DNA of 64,000 bases from Nocardioides furvisabuli (GTDB lineage: Bacteria > Actinomycetota > Actinomycetes > Propionibacteriales > Nocardioidaceae): positions 558,001 to 622,000 of the forward strand of contig NZ_JAIGQB010000001.1 of assembly GCF_021083185.1 (NCBI RefSeq). The letters run 5' to 3'. The notes beneath the pieces were generated by a model that was given only the letters and a program-made list of their open reading frames with translations, made no database searches and was not told the DNA's origin. Position 1 is the first letter of the stretch. The number at the start of each line of letters is the position of its first letter. A program made the position numbers and the translations under genes. Positions 37,483-46,642 of this stretch are shown in pieces.

Positions 37483-38319
37483 CTACTTCTTGATCCGGGA
37501 CGCCCGTGCAGAGCCCACCAGCTGGGCGCCCACCACCAGCAGGACGGCGAGCACGAACATCGAGAAGCCGATGACGTTGGCCTCGGCGGGGATGCCGCGG
37601 CGCGACGCGACGTAGACGAACTTGGGGAACGTGCTCTCGTTGCCGGAGACGAAGTTGGTGATGATGAAGTCGTCGAAGGACAGCGAGAAGGCGAGCATCG
37701 CGGCGCCCGCGATGCCGGGCAGGATCAGCGGGAAGGTGACCTTCCAGAAGGTCTGCATCGGGCTGGCGTAGAGGTCCTGCGCCGCCTCCTCGATCCGCGG
37801 GTCGAGGGACTGGATGCGCGCCTTCACCGTGACCACCACGAAGCTCAGGCAGAACATGATGTGGGCGAAGACGATCGTGCCGAACCCGAGGTTGACGCCG
37901 ATGTTGGAGAAACCCTGCACGAAGATCGTCAGCAGCGCGGCACCCATCACGATCTCGGGGGTCGCCATCGGCACGAAGATCAGCACGTTGCTCGCAGCCT
38001 TGCCGCGGTAGCGGTAGCGCACCATCGCCAGCGCCATCATCGTGCCGAGGACGGTCGCGACGAGGGTCGAGATCGCCCCCACCTGGAGCGAGGTGACCAG
38101 CGACTCGCACACGCCGGCGACCCCGCACGGGTCCTGCCAGTGCTCCCAGGTGAAGCTCTGCCACACGATGTTGCTGCGGCCGTGGTCGTTGAAGGAGAAG
38201 GCGAAGGTGTAGGCGACGGGCAGGAAGAGGTAGAGCAGGGCGGTGATCGCCGCGAGCATGACGACGTGCTGCGCCAGCCAGGCCCGGGTCCGGCGTGCAG
38301 CCGACGTGGTGGTGGTCAT
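37483..38319 (-). CDS. potC: Polyamine ABC transporter permease (PotC-like)
   Basis: The 278-residue protein has about six membrane segments and the permease loop EEAAQDLYASPMQTFWKVTF with the following LPGIAGAAM, the coupling site for the ATPase. It pairs with the PotB-like gene one base upstream. Together with PotA and PotD it forms an importer for putrescine or spermidine; substrate inferred from family and neighbours. Confidence 0.92.
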   Translation of the reverse strand: MTTTTSAARRTRAWLAQHVVMLAAITALLYLFLPVAYTFAFSFNDHGRSNIVWQSFTWEHWQDPCGVAGVCESLVTSLQVGAISTLVATVLGTMMALAMVRYRYRGKAASNVLIFVPMATPEIVMGAALLTIFVQGFSNIGVNLGFGTIVFAHIMFCLSFVVVTVKARIQSLDPRIEEAAQDLYASPMQTFWKVTFPLILPGIAGAAMLAFSLSFDDFIITNFVSGNESTFPKFVYVASRRGIPAEANVIGFSMFVLAVLLVVGAQLVGSARASRIKK

Positions 38320-38320
38320 G

Positions 38321-39232
38321 TCACACCAGCTCCTCGGTGCCGAAGCGGCGCACGTAGAGGAAGACCATGACCAGGATGGCCGTCATGAGCGTGAACGACA
38401 GCGCCGCGGCCACGGGGTAGCCCCCCGGGACGGCGAGGAACTGGTCGTTGATGACGTTGCCGACCATCTTCCCGCGCTGGGGGCCGAGCAGCTCCATGTT
38501 GACGAAGTCGCCGGCGGCGGGGATGAAGGTCAGAAGCGTCCCCGCGAGCACGCCCGGCATCGACATCGGCAGCGTCACCGTGCGGAAGGTGGTGATCCCG
38601 TTGGCGTACAGGTCACCGCCCGCCTCGATCACGCGCGGGTCGGCGCGCTCGAGCGAGGCATAGATGGGCAGCACCATGAACGGCAGGAAGTTGTAGGTCA
38701 GGCCCGCGACCACCGCGACCGGGGTGTTGATGATGCTCCCGCCCGGCAGCAGGTGGAGGAAGCTGAGGACGCCCACCACCCAGCCCTCGTCGGCCAGGAT
38801 CTGCGACCACGCGAACGTGCGCAGGATGAAGGAGGTGAAGAAGGGCGCGATCACGCAGATCAGCATCAGGTTGCGCCAGCGGCCGGCCTTGAACGCCATG
38901 GCGTACGCCAGCGGGTAGGAGATCAGGAAGGCGAAGAGCGTCGCGAGCCCGGCATAGACGAACGACCGGGCGAAGTGGGGTGCGTAGTCGGTGAGCGCAG
39001 CCGCGTAGTTCGAGAAGTTGACGTCGCTGTAGTAGTAGCCGGGGAACCCGGGGTAGCGGCTCTGCAGGCTCACCGCGGCCAGCTGCACGAGCGGGAGCAG
39101 GAAGAAGACGCCGAGCCACAGCACGCCCGGGAGGAGCAGCAGGTAGGCCGTCCAGCTCCGCTTCCTTGTCTCGGGAGCCGGAGCCGCCGGGTCGACCGCC
39201 GGGTCGCCGGCGACGTGGGCGAGAGCGCTCAC
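38321..39232 (-). CDS. potB: Polyamine ABC transporter permease (PotB-like)
   Basis: The 303-residue protein has a cytosolic N-terminus, about six membrane helices and the coupling loop EAGGDLYANGITTFRTVTLP, followed by MSMPGVLAG. It starts at GTG 39232, seven bases after potA, and is followed after one base by potC. Partner permease of the polyamine importer. Confidence 0.92.
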   Translation of the reverse strand: MSALAHVAGDPAVDPAAPAPETRKRSWTAYLLLLPGVLWLGVFFLLPLVQLAAVSLQSRYPGFPGYYYSDVNFSNYAAALTDYAPHFARSFVYAGLATLFAFLISYPLAYAMAFKAGRWRNLMLICVIAPFFTSFILRTFAWSQILADEGWVVGVLSFLHLLPGGSIINTPVAVVAGLTYNFLPFMVLPIYASLERADPRVIEAGGDLYANGITTFRTVTLPMSMPGVLAGTLLTFIPAAGDFVNMELLGPQRGKMVGNVINDQFLAVPGGYPVAAALSFTLMTAILVMVFLYVRRFGTEELV

Positions 39233-39239
39233 GGCCTGC

Positions 39240-40340
39240 TCACGACTCCTCGACCGGGACGCCGAAGGCGTGGCCGGGATTCCAGGTCAGCCAGACCCCG
39301 TCCCCGGGGCGGAGGTCGAGCGGCTCGACGTCGAGGTTCTGCTCGTAGCAGCTCCAGGTGGTCCCGCTCGGCATGTCGACGAGGTAGCTCGTGGCGACAC
39401 CGAGGAACGACACGTCGCGCACCACGCCCTTGACGTCGTTGCCGACGCCGTCGGGCTGCTTGCGCGAGACCGTCACCTTCTCGGGTCGTACGCCGAACAG
39501 CACCTGGCCCTCGTTCACCTGCGAGCGGCTCTTGAGGATCCGCACCTTGGTGCCGAGCACGTCGGCCACGAGGTGTTCGCCGTCGACGCCCTCGATCGTG
39601 CCGACACCGGTGTTGGCCTGGCCGAGGAAGGTGGCCACGAAGCGGGTGAGCGGGAGGTCGTAGAGCTCGGCAGGAGGTCCCAGCTGCTCGATCCGCCCCT
39701 TGTTCATCACCGCGACCGTGTCGGCCATCGTCATGGCCTCCTCCTGGTCGTGGGTGACGTGGATGAAGGTGAGCCCGACCTCGGTCTGGATGCGCTTGAG
39801 CTCCACCTGCATCTCGCGGCGCAGCTTGAGGTCGAGCGCGCCGAGCGGCTCGTCCAACAGCAGCACCTCGGGGTGGTTGACCAGCGCTCGAGCCAGGGCG
39901 ACCCGCTGCTGCTGGCCACCGGACAGCTGGACCGGCTTGCGCTGGGCGAACTGCGTCATCTGCACCAGCTCGAGCGCGTCGTCGGCCCGCTGGGCGGCGT
40001 CCTTCTCCTTGCGGCGCTTGGGCCCGAAGGCGACGTTGTCGCGCACCGTCATGTGCGGAAACAGTGCGTAGGACTGGAACACGGTGTTGACGGGGCGCTC
40101 GTAGGGCCGTGACCCGGTGAGGTCGGTGTCGCCGATCAGCACCCGCCCGTCGGTGGGCTGCTCCAGCCCGGCGACCATCCGCAGAGTGGTCGTCTTGCCG
40201 CAGCCCGAGGGACCGAGCAGGGCGAAGAACGACCCCCTCGGCACGTCCAGCGACAGGTCGTCGACCGCGACGAAGTCGCCGAACGTCTTGGTCACCTTCT
40301 CCAGCCGCAGGTCTCCCCGGGCCTGCCTGACACCTGGCAC
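39240..40340 (-). CDS. potA: Polyamine ABC transporter ATP-binding protein (PotA-like)
   Basis: The 366-residue ATPase has Walker A GPSGCGKTTT, Q-loop FQSYALFPHM, signature LSGGQQQRVALARAL, Walker B LLLDEPLGALD and the H-loop HVTHDQEEAM. A C-terminal TOBE domain (VRPEKVTV region, about 270-360) is typical of PotA/spermidine and MalK-type ATPases. It starts at GTG 40340, one base after potD. Confidence 0.95.
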   Translation of the reverse strand: MPGVRQARGDLRLEKVTKTFGDFVAVDDLSLDVPRGSFFALLGPSGCGKTTTLRMVAGLEQPTDGRVLIGDTDLTGSRPYERPVNTVFQSYALFPHMTVRDNVAFGPKRRKEKDAAQRADDALELVQMTQFAQRKPVQLSGGQQQRVALARALVNHPEVLLLDEPLGALDLKLRREMQVELKRIQTEVGLTFIHVTHDQEEAMTMADTVAVMNKGRIEQLGPPAELYDLPLTRFVATFLGQANTGVGTIEGVDGEHLVADVLGTKVRILKSRSQVNEGQVLFGVRPEKVTVSRKQPDGVGNDVKGVVRDVSFLGVATSYLVDMPSGTTWSCYEQNLDVEPLDLRPGDGVWLTWNPGHAFGVPVEES

Positions 40341-40341
40341 G

Positions 40342-41592
40342 TCAGTTGCCCATCACACGGCTGGACCACAGGTCGGCGTACTCGATGTCCTCGTCGGGCT
40401 CCAGTGCGCGGAACGACTGGATGTTCTTGTCGGCGATGAACTCGGCCGTCGGGAAGATCCACGGGCTCTTCGCGAGCTCCGGGTCGATCTTCTCCATCTC
40501 CGCCTGCGCGCCTTCCACCGGGCACACGTAGTTGACGTACGCCGCGACCTCGGCCGCCACCGCCGGGTCGTAGTAGTAGTCCATCAGCTGCTGGGCGTTG
40601 CTGCGGTGGGTGGAGGTGATCGGCACCATCATGTTGTCCGACCACAGGGTGCCGCCGGACTCCGGGATCGCGAAGGTCCAGCTGGGGTCGCCGGTGTCGT
40701 AGGCGAGGATGAAGATGTCCCCGCTCCAGGTGATGCCTGCGAGTGCGTTGCCGCTGGTCAGGTCCTCGAGGTAGGAGTTGCCCTTCACCTTGCGGATGTA
40801 GCCGTCCTCGATCTTCTGCTCGATGAGCTCGATGGCGTTCTCGAACTCTGCCTTGCCCCAGCCGCTGGTGATGTCGACGCCCTGCGACTGCATGACGAGG
40901 GCCGCGGTGTCGCGGTACTCGGAGAGCACCACCACGCGTCCCTTGAGGTCCTCCGCCCAGAGGTCGTCGAGCGTCTTCAGCTCGCGACCCACCTTGTCCT
41001 TGTTGTAGCCGATGCCCGCGAACCCGCTCTGCCAGGTGACGGAGTAGTTCCGGCCGGGGTCGAAGGGGACGTCCTTGAGCGGCTGGAGCAGGTTGGAGAC
41101 CACGTTGGGCATCTGGGCCAGCTCGAGCGGCTGGCAGAGCTGCTCGCGGATGATCCGGGCCGACATCCAGTCGGTCATCGTGATGATGTCGCGGTCGATG
41201 CTCTGACCCGCCCGGAGCTGTGGGCCGACCTTGGCGAAGTAGGAGTCGTTGTCCTCGATGTCCTCGCTGTAGGTGACCTCGATGCCCGTCTGCTTCATGA
41301 AGCCCTCGAGCGTGGGGTACTTCCCCGACTTCTCGTTGACGTCGAGGTACGCCGTCCAGTTGGCCCACTTGAGGACCTTCTCGCTGTCCGACAGGTCCTC
41401 GGGGAGCTTGAGCTCGGGAGCGCCGCCGGTGGGGGGTTCGGGCGGTGCGCACCCAGCGAGAGCGAGGGTGGTGGCGGCTGCGGCACCGGTGCCGAGCAGG
41501 GCCCGGCGACTGAGTCGCGGTCCCATGCCCGCGAGCACGGCGGCAGCGCCGGGGGACATGGGTCGGCGTGCGCGACCTGGGAACTGCGTCAT
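40342..41592 (-). CDS. potD: Polyamine-binding lipoprotein (PotD/PotF-like), Tat signal
   Basis: The 416-residue protein has a twin-arginine motif (LSRRALLG, about 27-34) and lipobox LAGC with C48, so it is exported folded and lipid-anchored. The mature part is an SBP_bac_8/PotD-type binding protein (for example ITMTDWMSARIIREQLCQPL). It captures the amine for PotABC. Exact preference (putrescine or spermidine) cannot be read by eye. First transport gene after patD, with a 24-base gap. Confidence 0.93.
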   Translation of the reverse strand: MTQFPGRARRPMSPGAAAVLAGMGPRLSRRALLGTGAAAATTLALAGCAPPEPPTGGAPELKLPEDLSDSEKVLKWANWTAYLDVNEKSGKYPTLEGFMKQTGIEVTYSEDIEDNDSYFAKVGPQLRAGQSIDRDIITMTDWMSARIIREQLCQPLELAQMPNVVSNLLQPLKDVPFDPGRNYSVTWQSGFAGIGYNKDKVGRELKTLDDLWAEDLKGRVVVLSEYRDTAALVMQSQGVDITSGWGKAEFENAIELIEQKIEDGYIRKVKGNSYLEDLTSGNALAGITWSGDIFILAYDTGDPSWTFAIPESGGTLWSDNMMVPITSTHRSNAQQLMDYYYDPAVAAEVAAYVNYVCPVEGAQAEMEKIDPELAKSPWIFPTAEFIADKNIQSFRALEPDEDIEYADLWSSRVMGN

Positions 41593-41616
41593 CGGATTGC
41601 CTCTCGTCGGTCCGTG

Positions 41617-43062
41617 TCAGCTGCTGATGTTCGCCATCACGTGCTTGATCCGGGTGTAGTCCTCGAAGCCGTACATCGACAGGTCCTTGCCGTAGCCGGA
41701 CTTCTTGTAGCCGCCGTGCGGCATCTCGGCCACCAGCGGGATGTGGGTGTTGATCCACACGCAGCCGAAGTCGAGCGCCCGCGACATCCGCATCGCGCGG
41801 CCGAAGTCGCGGGTCCACACCGAGGAGGCGAGGCCGTAGTCCACGCCGTTGGCCCACCGGGTCGCCTCTGCCTCGTCGGTGAAGCGCTGCACGGTGATGA
41901 CCGGACCGAAGATCTCGTTCTGGATCGCGTCGTCGTCCTGGCGCAGGCCCGAGAGCACCGTGGGCTCGAGGTAGAAGCCGGCGCCGAGGTCCGTACGCCG
42001 GTTGCCGCCGGCCGACACGGTGGCGTGGGAGGGCAGGTTGTCGATGAAGCCGCTGACGTGCGCGAGCTGGCGGACGTTGTTGACCGGGCCGAAGAGCGCG
42101 TCCGCGTCGTCGGGCAGGCCGACCGGCGCCGAGCTGCGGGCGTAGTCGGCCAGGGCCGCGACGAACTCGTCGTGGATGCCCTCGGCCACCAGCACCCGGG
42201 TCGCGGCCGTGCAGTCCTGGCCGGCGTTGAAGTAGCCCGCGATCGCGATGCCCTCCACCGCGGCCTCGAGGTCGGCGTCGTCGAACACGACCACGGGGGC
42301 CTTGCCGCCGAGCTCGAGGTGCACGCGCTTCACGTTCGGCGCGGCGCTGGCCGCCACCTCCGCGCCGGCGCGCACCGAGCCGGTGATGGCGACCAGGGCG
42401 GGCGTGCGGTGCTCGACGAGCCGGCGTCCGGTCTCGCGGTCACCGGTCACCACGTTGAGCGTGCCCGCGGGGAGGAACTCCGAGGCGAGCTCGGCCAGGC
42501 GCAGGGTGCTCTCGGGGGTGGTGTCGCTGGGCTTGAGGACGACGGTGTTGCCGGCGGCGAGCGCCGGCCCGATCTTCCACGCCGCCATGAGGAGGGGGTA
42601 GTTCCACGGCGTCACCTGGCCCACGACGCCGATGGGCTCGCGGCGGATCCACGACGTGTGGCCGGCCATGTACTCGCCCGCCGCCTTGCCCTCCAGGACG
42701 CGCGCGGCCCCGGCGAAGAACCGGAGCTGGTCCACCATCGGCGGGATCTCCTCGCTCGCGGTGAGTGCCTTGATCTTGCCGGTGTTCTCCGACTCCAGGG
42801 CGATGAGCTCGTCCGCGTGCGCCTCGACGGTGTCGGCGATCTTCAGCAGCGCCTGCTGGCGCTCGCCGGGGGTCGTGCGACCCCACTCGCCGAAGGCCCG
42901 GTCGGCGGCGTCGTACGCCGCGTCGACCTCCTCGGCGCCGCTGATGGGCGCGCGGGCCACGACCTGGCCGGTGGCCGGGTTGACGACGTCGCTCAGGGCG
43001 CCGGCACTGGCGTCGACGTAGGTGCCGCCGATGAAGTTGCGCAGCGTGCGTGGGCTGGTCAC
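41617..43062 (-). CDS. patD: Gamma-aminobutyraldehyde dehydrogenase
   Basis: The 481-residue aldehyde dehydrogenase has catalytic C284 ([12 protein letters not shown]), base E250 (HLELGGKAP) and PWNYPLLM. The motif FNAGQDCTA is typical of aminobutyraldehyde and betaine-aldehyde dehydrogenases. It would oxidise 4-aminobutanal from putrescine to GABA, feeding gabT. It starts at GTG 43062 and heads the minus-strand polyamine operon, divergent from the Lrp gene. Confidence 0.92.
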   Translation of the reverse strand: MTSPRTLRNFIGGTYVDASAGALSDVVNPATGQVVARAPISGAEEVDAAYDAADRAFGEWGRTTPGERQQALLKIADTVEAHADELIALESENTGKIKALTASEEIPPMVDQLRFFAGAARVLEGKAAGEYMAGHTSWIRREPIGVVGQVTPWNYPLLMAAWKIGPALAAGNTVVLKPSDTTPESTLRLAELASEFLPAGTLNVVTGDRETGRRLVEHRTPALVAITGSVRAGAEVAASAAPNVKRVHLELGGKAPVVVFDDADLEAAVEGIAIAGYFNAGQDCTAATRVLVAEGIHDEFVAALADYARSSAPVGLPDDADALFGPVNNVRQLAHVSGFIDNLPSHATVSAGGNRRTDLGAGFYLEPTVLSGLRQDDDAIQNEIFGPVITVQRFTDEAEATRWANGVDYGLASSVWTRDFGRAMRMSRALDFGCVWINTHIPLVAEMPHGGYKKSGYGKDLSMYGFEDYTRIKHVMANISS

Positions 43063-43232
43063 GTGGGTCCTCCCGGTCGGGTGCGGTGAAGGGAGAGTAG
43101 GACGACGGGCGACCAGATCGCCATAGGTGACGGCAACAAAACTGTCGGAATCGTGGATTTAACGCCCGGGAAATGCGGATTCCGCGCTCGGCGGCTTGCG
43201 GATCGGACCTCCGGCACAGCACCATGGGCGCC
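43063..43232. promoter_or_regulatory. Divergent control region patD / lrp
   Basis: The 170-base region contains a GCGGA-T-TCCGC dyad (43175-43185), a nearby TCGGAATCGTGGATTT (43145-43160) and TTGCGGATCGG (43197-43207). The repeated CGGA/TCCG elements are candidate Lrp binding sites for the divergent promoters. AT content is locally higher than in flanking genes. Confidence 0.5.
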
Positions 43233-43691
43233 ATGAGTGAGGGAAGTGTGCGCCTCGATGCGACTGCCAAGCGCATCATCGAGCTCCTCCAGGAGGACGG
43301 GCGCATCTCGTACGCCGCGATCGCCAAGGCGGTCGGCCTCTCGGAGGCCGCAGCCCGCGCCCGCGTGCAGAAGCTCCTCGACTCCGACGTCATGCAGGTC
43401 GTCGCGGTCACCGATCCCACGCAGGTCGGGTTCACCCGCCAGGCGATGATCGGGGTGCGCACCGAGGGCGACCCGATGAAGGTGGGCGACCGCCTCGCCG
43501 AGGTGGCCGAGGTCGACTACGTCGTCACCACCGCGGGGAGCTTCGACCTCCTCGTCGAGGTGGTGTGCGAGGACGACCCGCACCTGCTCGACGTCATCCG
43601 ACAGGTCCGTGAGCTCGACGGCGTGGTCTCCTCGGAGACCTTCGTCTACCTCAAGCTCAACAAGCAGCACTACAACTGGGGAACACGATGA
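43233..43691 (+). CDS. Lrp/AsnC family regulator
   Basis: The 152-residue protein has an N-terminal HTH (LDATAKRIIELLQEDGRISY, then AAIAKAVGLSEAAARARVQK) and a RAM/AsnC effector domain (FTRQAMIGVRTEGDP, and TTAGSFDLLVEVVCEDD). It is divergent from patD and coupled to the putrescine aminotransferase gene (ATGA overlap at 43688-43691). It probably controls both transcripts in response to an amino acid or amine. ATG 43224 is an alternative start three codons upstream. Confidence 0.93.
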   Translation: MSEGSVRLDATAKRIIELLQEDGRISYAAIAKAVGLSEAAARARVQKLLDSDVMQVVAVTDPTQVGFTRQAMIGVRTEGDPMKVGDRLAEVAEVDYVVTTAGSFDLLVEVVCEDDPHLLDVIRQVRELDGVVSSETFVYLKLNKQHYNWGTR

Positions 43692-45079
43692 GCCTCCCAA
43701 CCTCCGAGGGCGAGTCCTTCGACTACCAGACCGCCGGCCGCGACCACCTCTGGTTGCACTTCACCCGGCACTCGACCTACGAGAAGGGCGGCGAGATGCC
43801 GCTCATCGTCAAGGGCGAGGGGCACAAGATCTGGGACAGCCACGGCCGCGAGTACATCGACGGCCTGGCCGGTCTCTTCGTGGTCCAGGTCGGTCACGGC
43901 CGCGACGAGCTGGCGGAGGCTGCCGCCAAGCAAGCCAAGGAGCTCGCGTTCTTCCCGCTGTGGTCCTTCGCCCACCCGCGCGCGGTCGAGCTCGCCGACC
44001 GGATCGCGGCGATGGCGCCCGGCGACCTGAACCGCGTGTTCTTCACCACCGGCGGCGGCGAGGCGGTCGAGTCGGCCTGGAAGCTGGCCAAGCAGTACTT
44101 CAAGCTCACCGGCAAGCCGAACAAGCACAAGGTCATCTCGCGAGCCGTGGCCTACCACGGCACCCCCCAGGGCGCGCTCTCCATCACCGGCATCCCGCCG
44201 CTCAAGGAGATGTTCGAGCCGCTGGTCCCGGGCGCGCACAAGGTGCCCAACACCAACTTCTACCGTCGCCCGGACTACCTCGGCGACGACGAGAAGGCCT
44301 TCGGTCGCTGGGCCGCGGACCGGATCGCGGAGGCGATCGAGTTCGAGGGCCCCGACACCGTCGCGGCCGTCTTCCTCGAGCCGGTGCAGAACGCCGGCGG
44401 ATGCTTCCCGCCGCCGCCCGGCTACTTCGAGCGGGTCCGCGAGATCTGCGACGAGTACGACGTGCTGCTGGTCTCCGACGAGGTCATCTGCGCCTTCGGC
44501 CGCGTGGGGGAGATGTTCGGCGCCGCCGAGTTCGGCTACCAGCCCGACATCATCACCTGCGCCAAGGGCATGACCTCGGGCTACTCACCGATCGGCGCGA
44601 TGATCGCCAGCGACCGGCTCTTCGAGCCGTTCAGGTCGGGCACCACGGCGTACGCCCACGGCTACACGTTCGGGGGCCACCCGGTGTCGTCCGCGGTCGC
44701 GATGGCCAACCTCGACATCTTCGAGCGCGAGGGCCTCACCGACCACGTCCAGCAGAACGCGCCGGCCTTCCGCTCGACCCTGGAGAAGCTGCTCGACATC
44801 CCGATCGTCGGCGACGTCCGCGGCCACGGCTACTTCTACGGCATCGAGCTGGTGAAGGACCGCGAGACCAAGGAGACGTTCGACGACGCCGAGTCGGAGC
44901 GGCTGCTGCGCGGCTACCTGTCCGGCGCGCTGTGGGAGGCCGGCCTCTACTGCCGCGCCGACGACCGCGGAGATCCGGTCATCCAGCTCGCGCCGCCGCT
45001 CATCATCGGCCAGCCCGAGTTCGACGACATCGAGCAGCGGCTGCGGTCGGTCCTCACCGGGGCCCTCGCGCACCTCTGA
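43688..45079 (+). CDS. Class III aminotransferase, putrescine/pyruvate type
   Basis: The 463-residue PLP enzyme has TTGGGEAVESAWKLAKQYF, LVSDEVICAFGR (D264) and the Schiff-base TCAKGMTSGYSPIGA (K293). This matches the SpuC-like putrescine or omega-amino acid:pyruvate group. In context it would deaminate putrescine to 4-aminobutanal, the substrate of PatD. It overlaps the Lrp gene by four bases. beta-Alanine:pyruvate activity is an alternative. Confidence 0.9.
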   Translation: MSLPTSEGESFDYQTAGRDHLWLHFTRHSTYEKGGEMPLIVKGEGHKIWDSHGREYIDGLAGLFVVQVGHGRDELAEAAAKQAKELAFFPLWSFAHPRAVELADRIAAMAPGDLNRVFFTTGGGEAVESAWKLAKQYFKLTGKPNKHKVISRAVAYHGTPQGALSITGIPPLKEMFEPLVPGAHKVPNTNFYRRPDYLGDDEKAFGRWAADRIAEAIEFEGPDTVAAVFLEPVQNAGGCFPPPPGYFERVREICDEYDVLLVSDEVICAFGRVGEMFGAAEFGYQPDIITCAKGMTSGYSPIGAMIASDRLFEPFRSGTTAYAHGYTFGGHPVSSAVAMANLDIFEREGLTDHVQQNAPAFRSTLEKLLDIPIVGDVRGHGYFYGIELVKDRETKETFDDAESERLLRGYLSGALWEAGLYCRADDRGDPVIQLAPPLIIGQPEFDDIEQRLRSVLTGALAHL

Positions 45080-45124
45080 GCCACCGGCCGGCCGATGTGC
45101 GCCGGACCCGGGGGAGCGGCGAGG

Positions 45125-45859
45125 ATGTCCGGCGTGAACGACGTCGTACGCCCTGCCCGACCGCACCACAAGCTCACCGCGGACGGCCGCCGCATGCGCG
45201 AGGTCCTCACCTACTCACGGCGCGGCAGCCGCTTCACCCCCCGCCAGGCCGAGGCGTGGGCGGCGCACCAGGCCGACTGGGTGATCCCGGAGGAGGCCGT
45301 CGACCGGCCCGACTTCGACCTCGCCGAGCGCTTCGGGCGCGAGGCCCCGCTGATCGTGGAGATCGGGTCCGGCATCGGCGAGGCGACGGCGGTGCTCGCC
45401 GCCGCGCGGCCCGAGCACAACGTCCTCGCGCTGGAGGTGTGGCTGCCCGGCGTGGCCGACTCGCTGTGGCGGGTCGCCGAGGCGGGTGCCGACAACGTGC
45501 GGTTCTGCTCCGTCGACGCCGTCTGGTCGCTCGAGCACCTCCTGGCGCCGGACAGCCTCGCCGAGCTCTGGACGTTCTTCCCCGACCCGTGGCGCAAGAC
45601 CAAGCACCACAAGCGCCGCCTGGTGAACCCCGCCAACGCGGCGCTCGCCTCGTCCCGGCTGGTGCCCGGCGGCGCATGGCGCCTGGCGACCGACTGGGCC
45701 GACTACGCGGAGCAGATGCACGAGGTCCTCGACGCGGAGCCGACCCTCCGGGGCGGGCCGGTCGAGCGGTGGTCCGAGCGTCCGGTCACCCGCTTCGAGC
45801 GCAAGGGGATCGACGTCGGTCGCGACATCCGCGACTTCCTCTACCGCCGCTCGGCGTAG
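45125..45859 (+). CDS. trmB: tRNA (guanine-N7)-methyltransferase
   Basis: The 244-residue protein has the TrmB motifs VEIGSGIGEAT (SAM site), VLALEVWLPGVA, TFFPDPWRKTKHHKRRLVNP and a C-terminal TRFERKG. It makes m7G46 in tRNA. The ATG at 45125 is preferred because GGGGGAGCGG lies about ten bases upstream; an in-frame ATG ten codons earlier has no site. A small GCCCCG-CGAT-CGGGGC hairpin (45865-45880) follows. Confidence 0.94.
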   Translation: MSGVNDVVRPARPHHKLTADGRRMREVLTYSRRGSRFTPRQAEAWAAHQADWVIPEEAVDRPDFDLAERFGREAPLIVEIGSGIGEATAVLAAARPEHNVLALEVWLPGVADSLWRVAEAGADNVRFCSVDAVWSLEHLLAPDSLAELWTFFPDPWRKTKHHKRRLVNPANAALASSRLVPGGAWRLATDWADYAEQMHEVLDAEPTLRGGPVERWSERPVTRFERKGIDVGRDIRDFLYRRSA

Positions 45860-46326
45860 GGGGAGCCCCGCGATCGGGGCGCAGCCGCGGTGTGGGCGTA
45901 GGGTGTGCCTACCGGTGCACTCCCCGGACGGGTCCTCCAGGGCCCCCGGGACGACGTGCTGGGCGTGCCTCCACTGCGATTTGGCGTGGGCACGCCGAGT
46001 CTGTCAAGATGTTCCGGTTGCTCCGGCGGGTCGCCGGGGTGCGGCACACCTTGACTTCTGAATCGCGTCTCCTTGATCGAAACAGCCGTCCTGCGTGCTC
46101 CGCACCGGATCGAGAACGTTCTTGATCGGAGACCCGACCAGATCCGACAGCCGTCGGGTGCCACCCAGAGCAGTACCGCTTCCCCGAGGGGTCGTGTGCG
46201 GAGAAATCACCGCGACACGCCCGACCGCGGGGGTCGGGGGTGGAGGAGAGACAGGCGGCGCTCGCCCACCAGGGGCCGGGAGCCGAAACCAGACCAGGCG
46301 TACGAGATCGAAGAGGACACGGACCT
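45860..46326 (+). promoter_or_regulatory. S10 operon leader and promoter region
   Basis: This 467-base stretch has no gene. It starts with a small hairpin after trmB (45865-45880). TTGGCG (45981-45986) and CAAGAT (46005-46010), 18 apart, are a weak promoter candidate. A TTGACT at 46051 has no good partner box. A 20-base dyad (46108-46127) and a GGAGGAG-containing stretch follow. The leader is long, as in other S10 operons, where ribosomal protein L4 can control expression; no L4 site was recognised. Confidence 0.5.
46108..46127. promoter_or_regulatory. 20-bp near-perfect dyad in the S10 leader
   Basis: GATCGAGAAC followed by GTTCTTGATC is an inverted repeat with a single imperfect (G-T) pair. 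It lies about 200 bases before rpsJ. It could be a protein operator or an RNA stem of eight pairs with an ACGU loop. A CTTGATCG copy also occurs at 46072-46079. Confidence 0.45.
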
Positions 46327-46635
46327 ATGGCGGGACAGAAGATCCGCATCAGGCTCAAGGCCTATGACCACGAGGTGATCGACACCTCGGCGCGGAAGAT
46401 CGTGGACACCGTCACCCGCACGGGTGCGAAGGTCGCCGGCCCTGTGCCGCTGCCGACCGAGAAGAACGTGTACTGCGTCATCCGATCGCCCCACAAGTAC
46501 AAGGACTCCCGCGAGCACTTCGAGATGCGCACCCACAAGCGCCTCATCGACATCATCGACCCGACGCCGAAGACCGTCGACTCGCTGATGCGTCTCGACC
46601 TGCCTGCCGGTGTCGACATCGAGATCAAGCTCTGA
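46327..46635 (+). CDS. rpsJ: 30S ribosomal protein S10
   Basis: The 102-residue protein ([20 protein letters not shown]) has the conserved [20 protein letters not shown] loop. It is part of the 30S head and of NusB-NusG antitermination complexes. Its length is normal. First gene of the S10 operon. Confidence 0.98.
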   Translation: MAGQKIRIRLKAYDHEVIDTSARKIVDTVTRTGAKVAGPVPLPTEKNVYCVIRSPHKYKDSREHFEMRTHKRLIDIIDPTPKTVDSLMRLDLPAGVDIEIKL

Positions 46636-46642
46636 GGCTGAC

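Noticed and set aside
40117..43089. A 990-codon plus-strand open frame
   Set aside because: It is antisense to potD and patD, which have full family motifs; the translation is low-complexity Val/Arg/Leu-rich, as expected for shadow frames in high-GC DNA.
45095..45124. Earlier ATG start of trmB
   Set aside because: It has no ribosome-binding site, whereas ATG 45125 has a GGGGGAG sequence at suitable distance.
46115..46122. GAACGTTC as a second LexA box in the S10 leader
   Set aside because: The LexA site needs a four-base spacer between GAAC and GTTC; here there is none.
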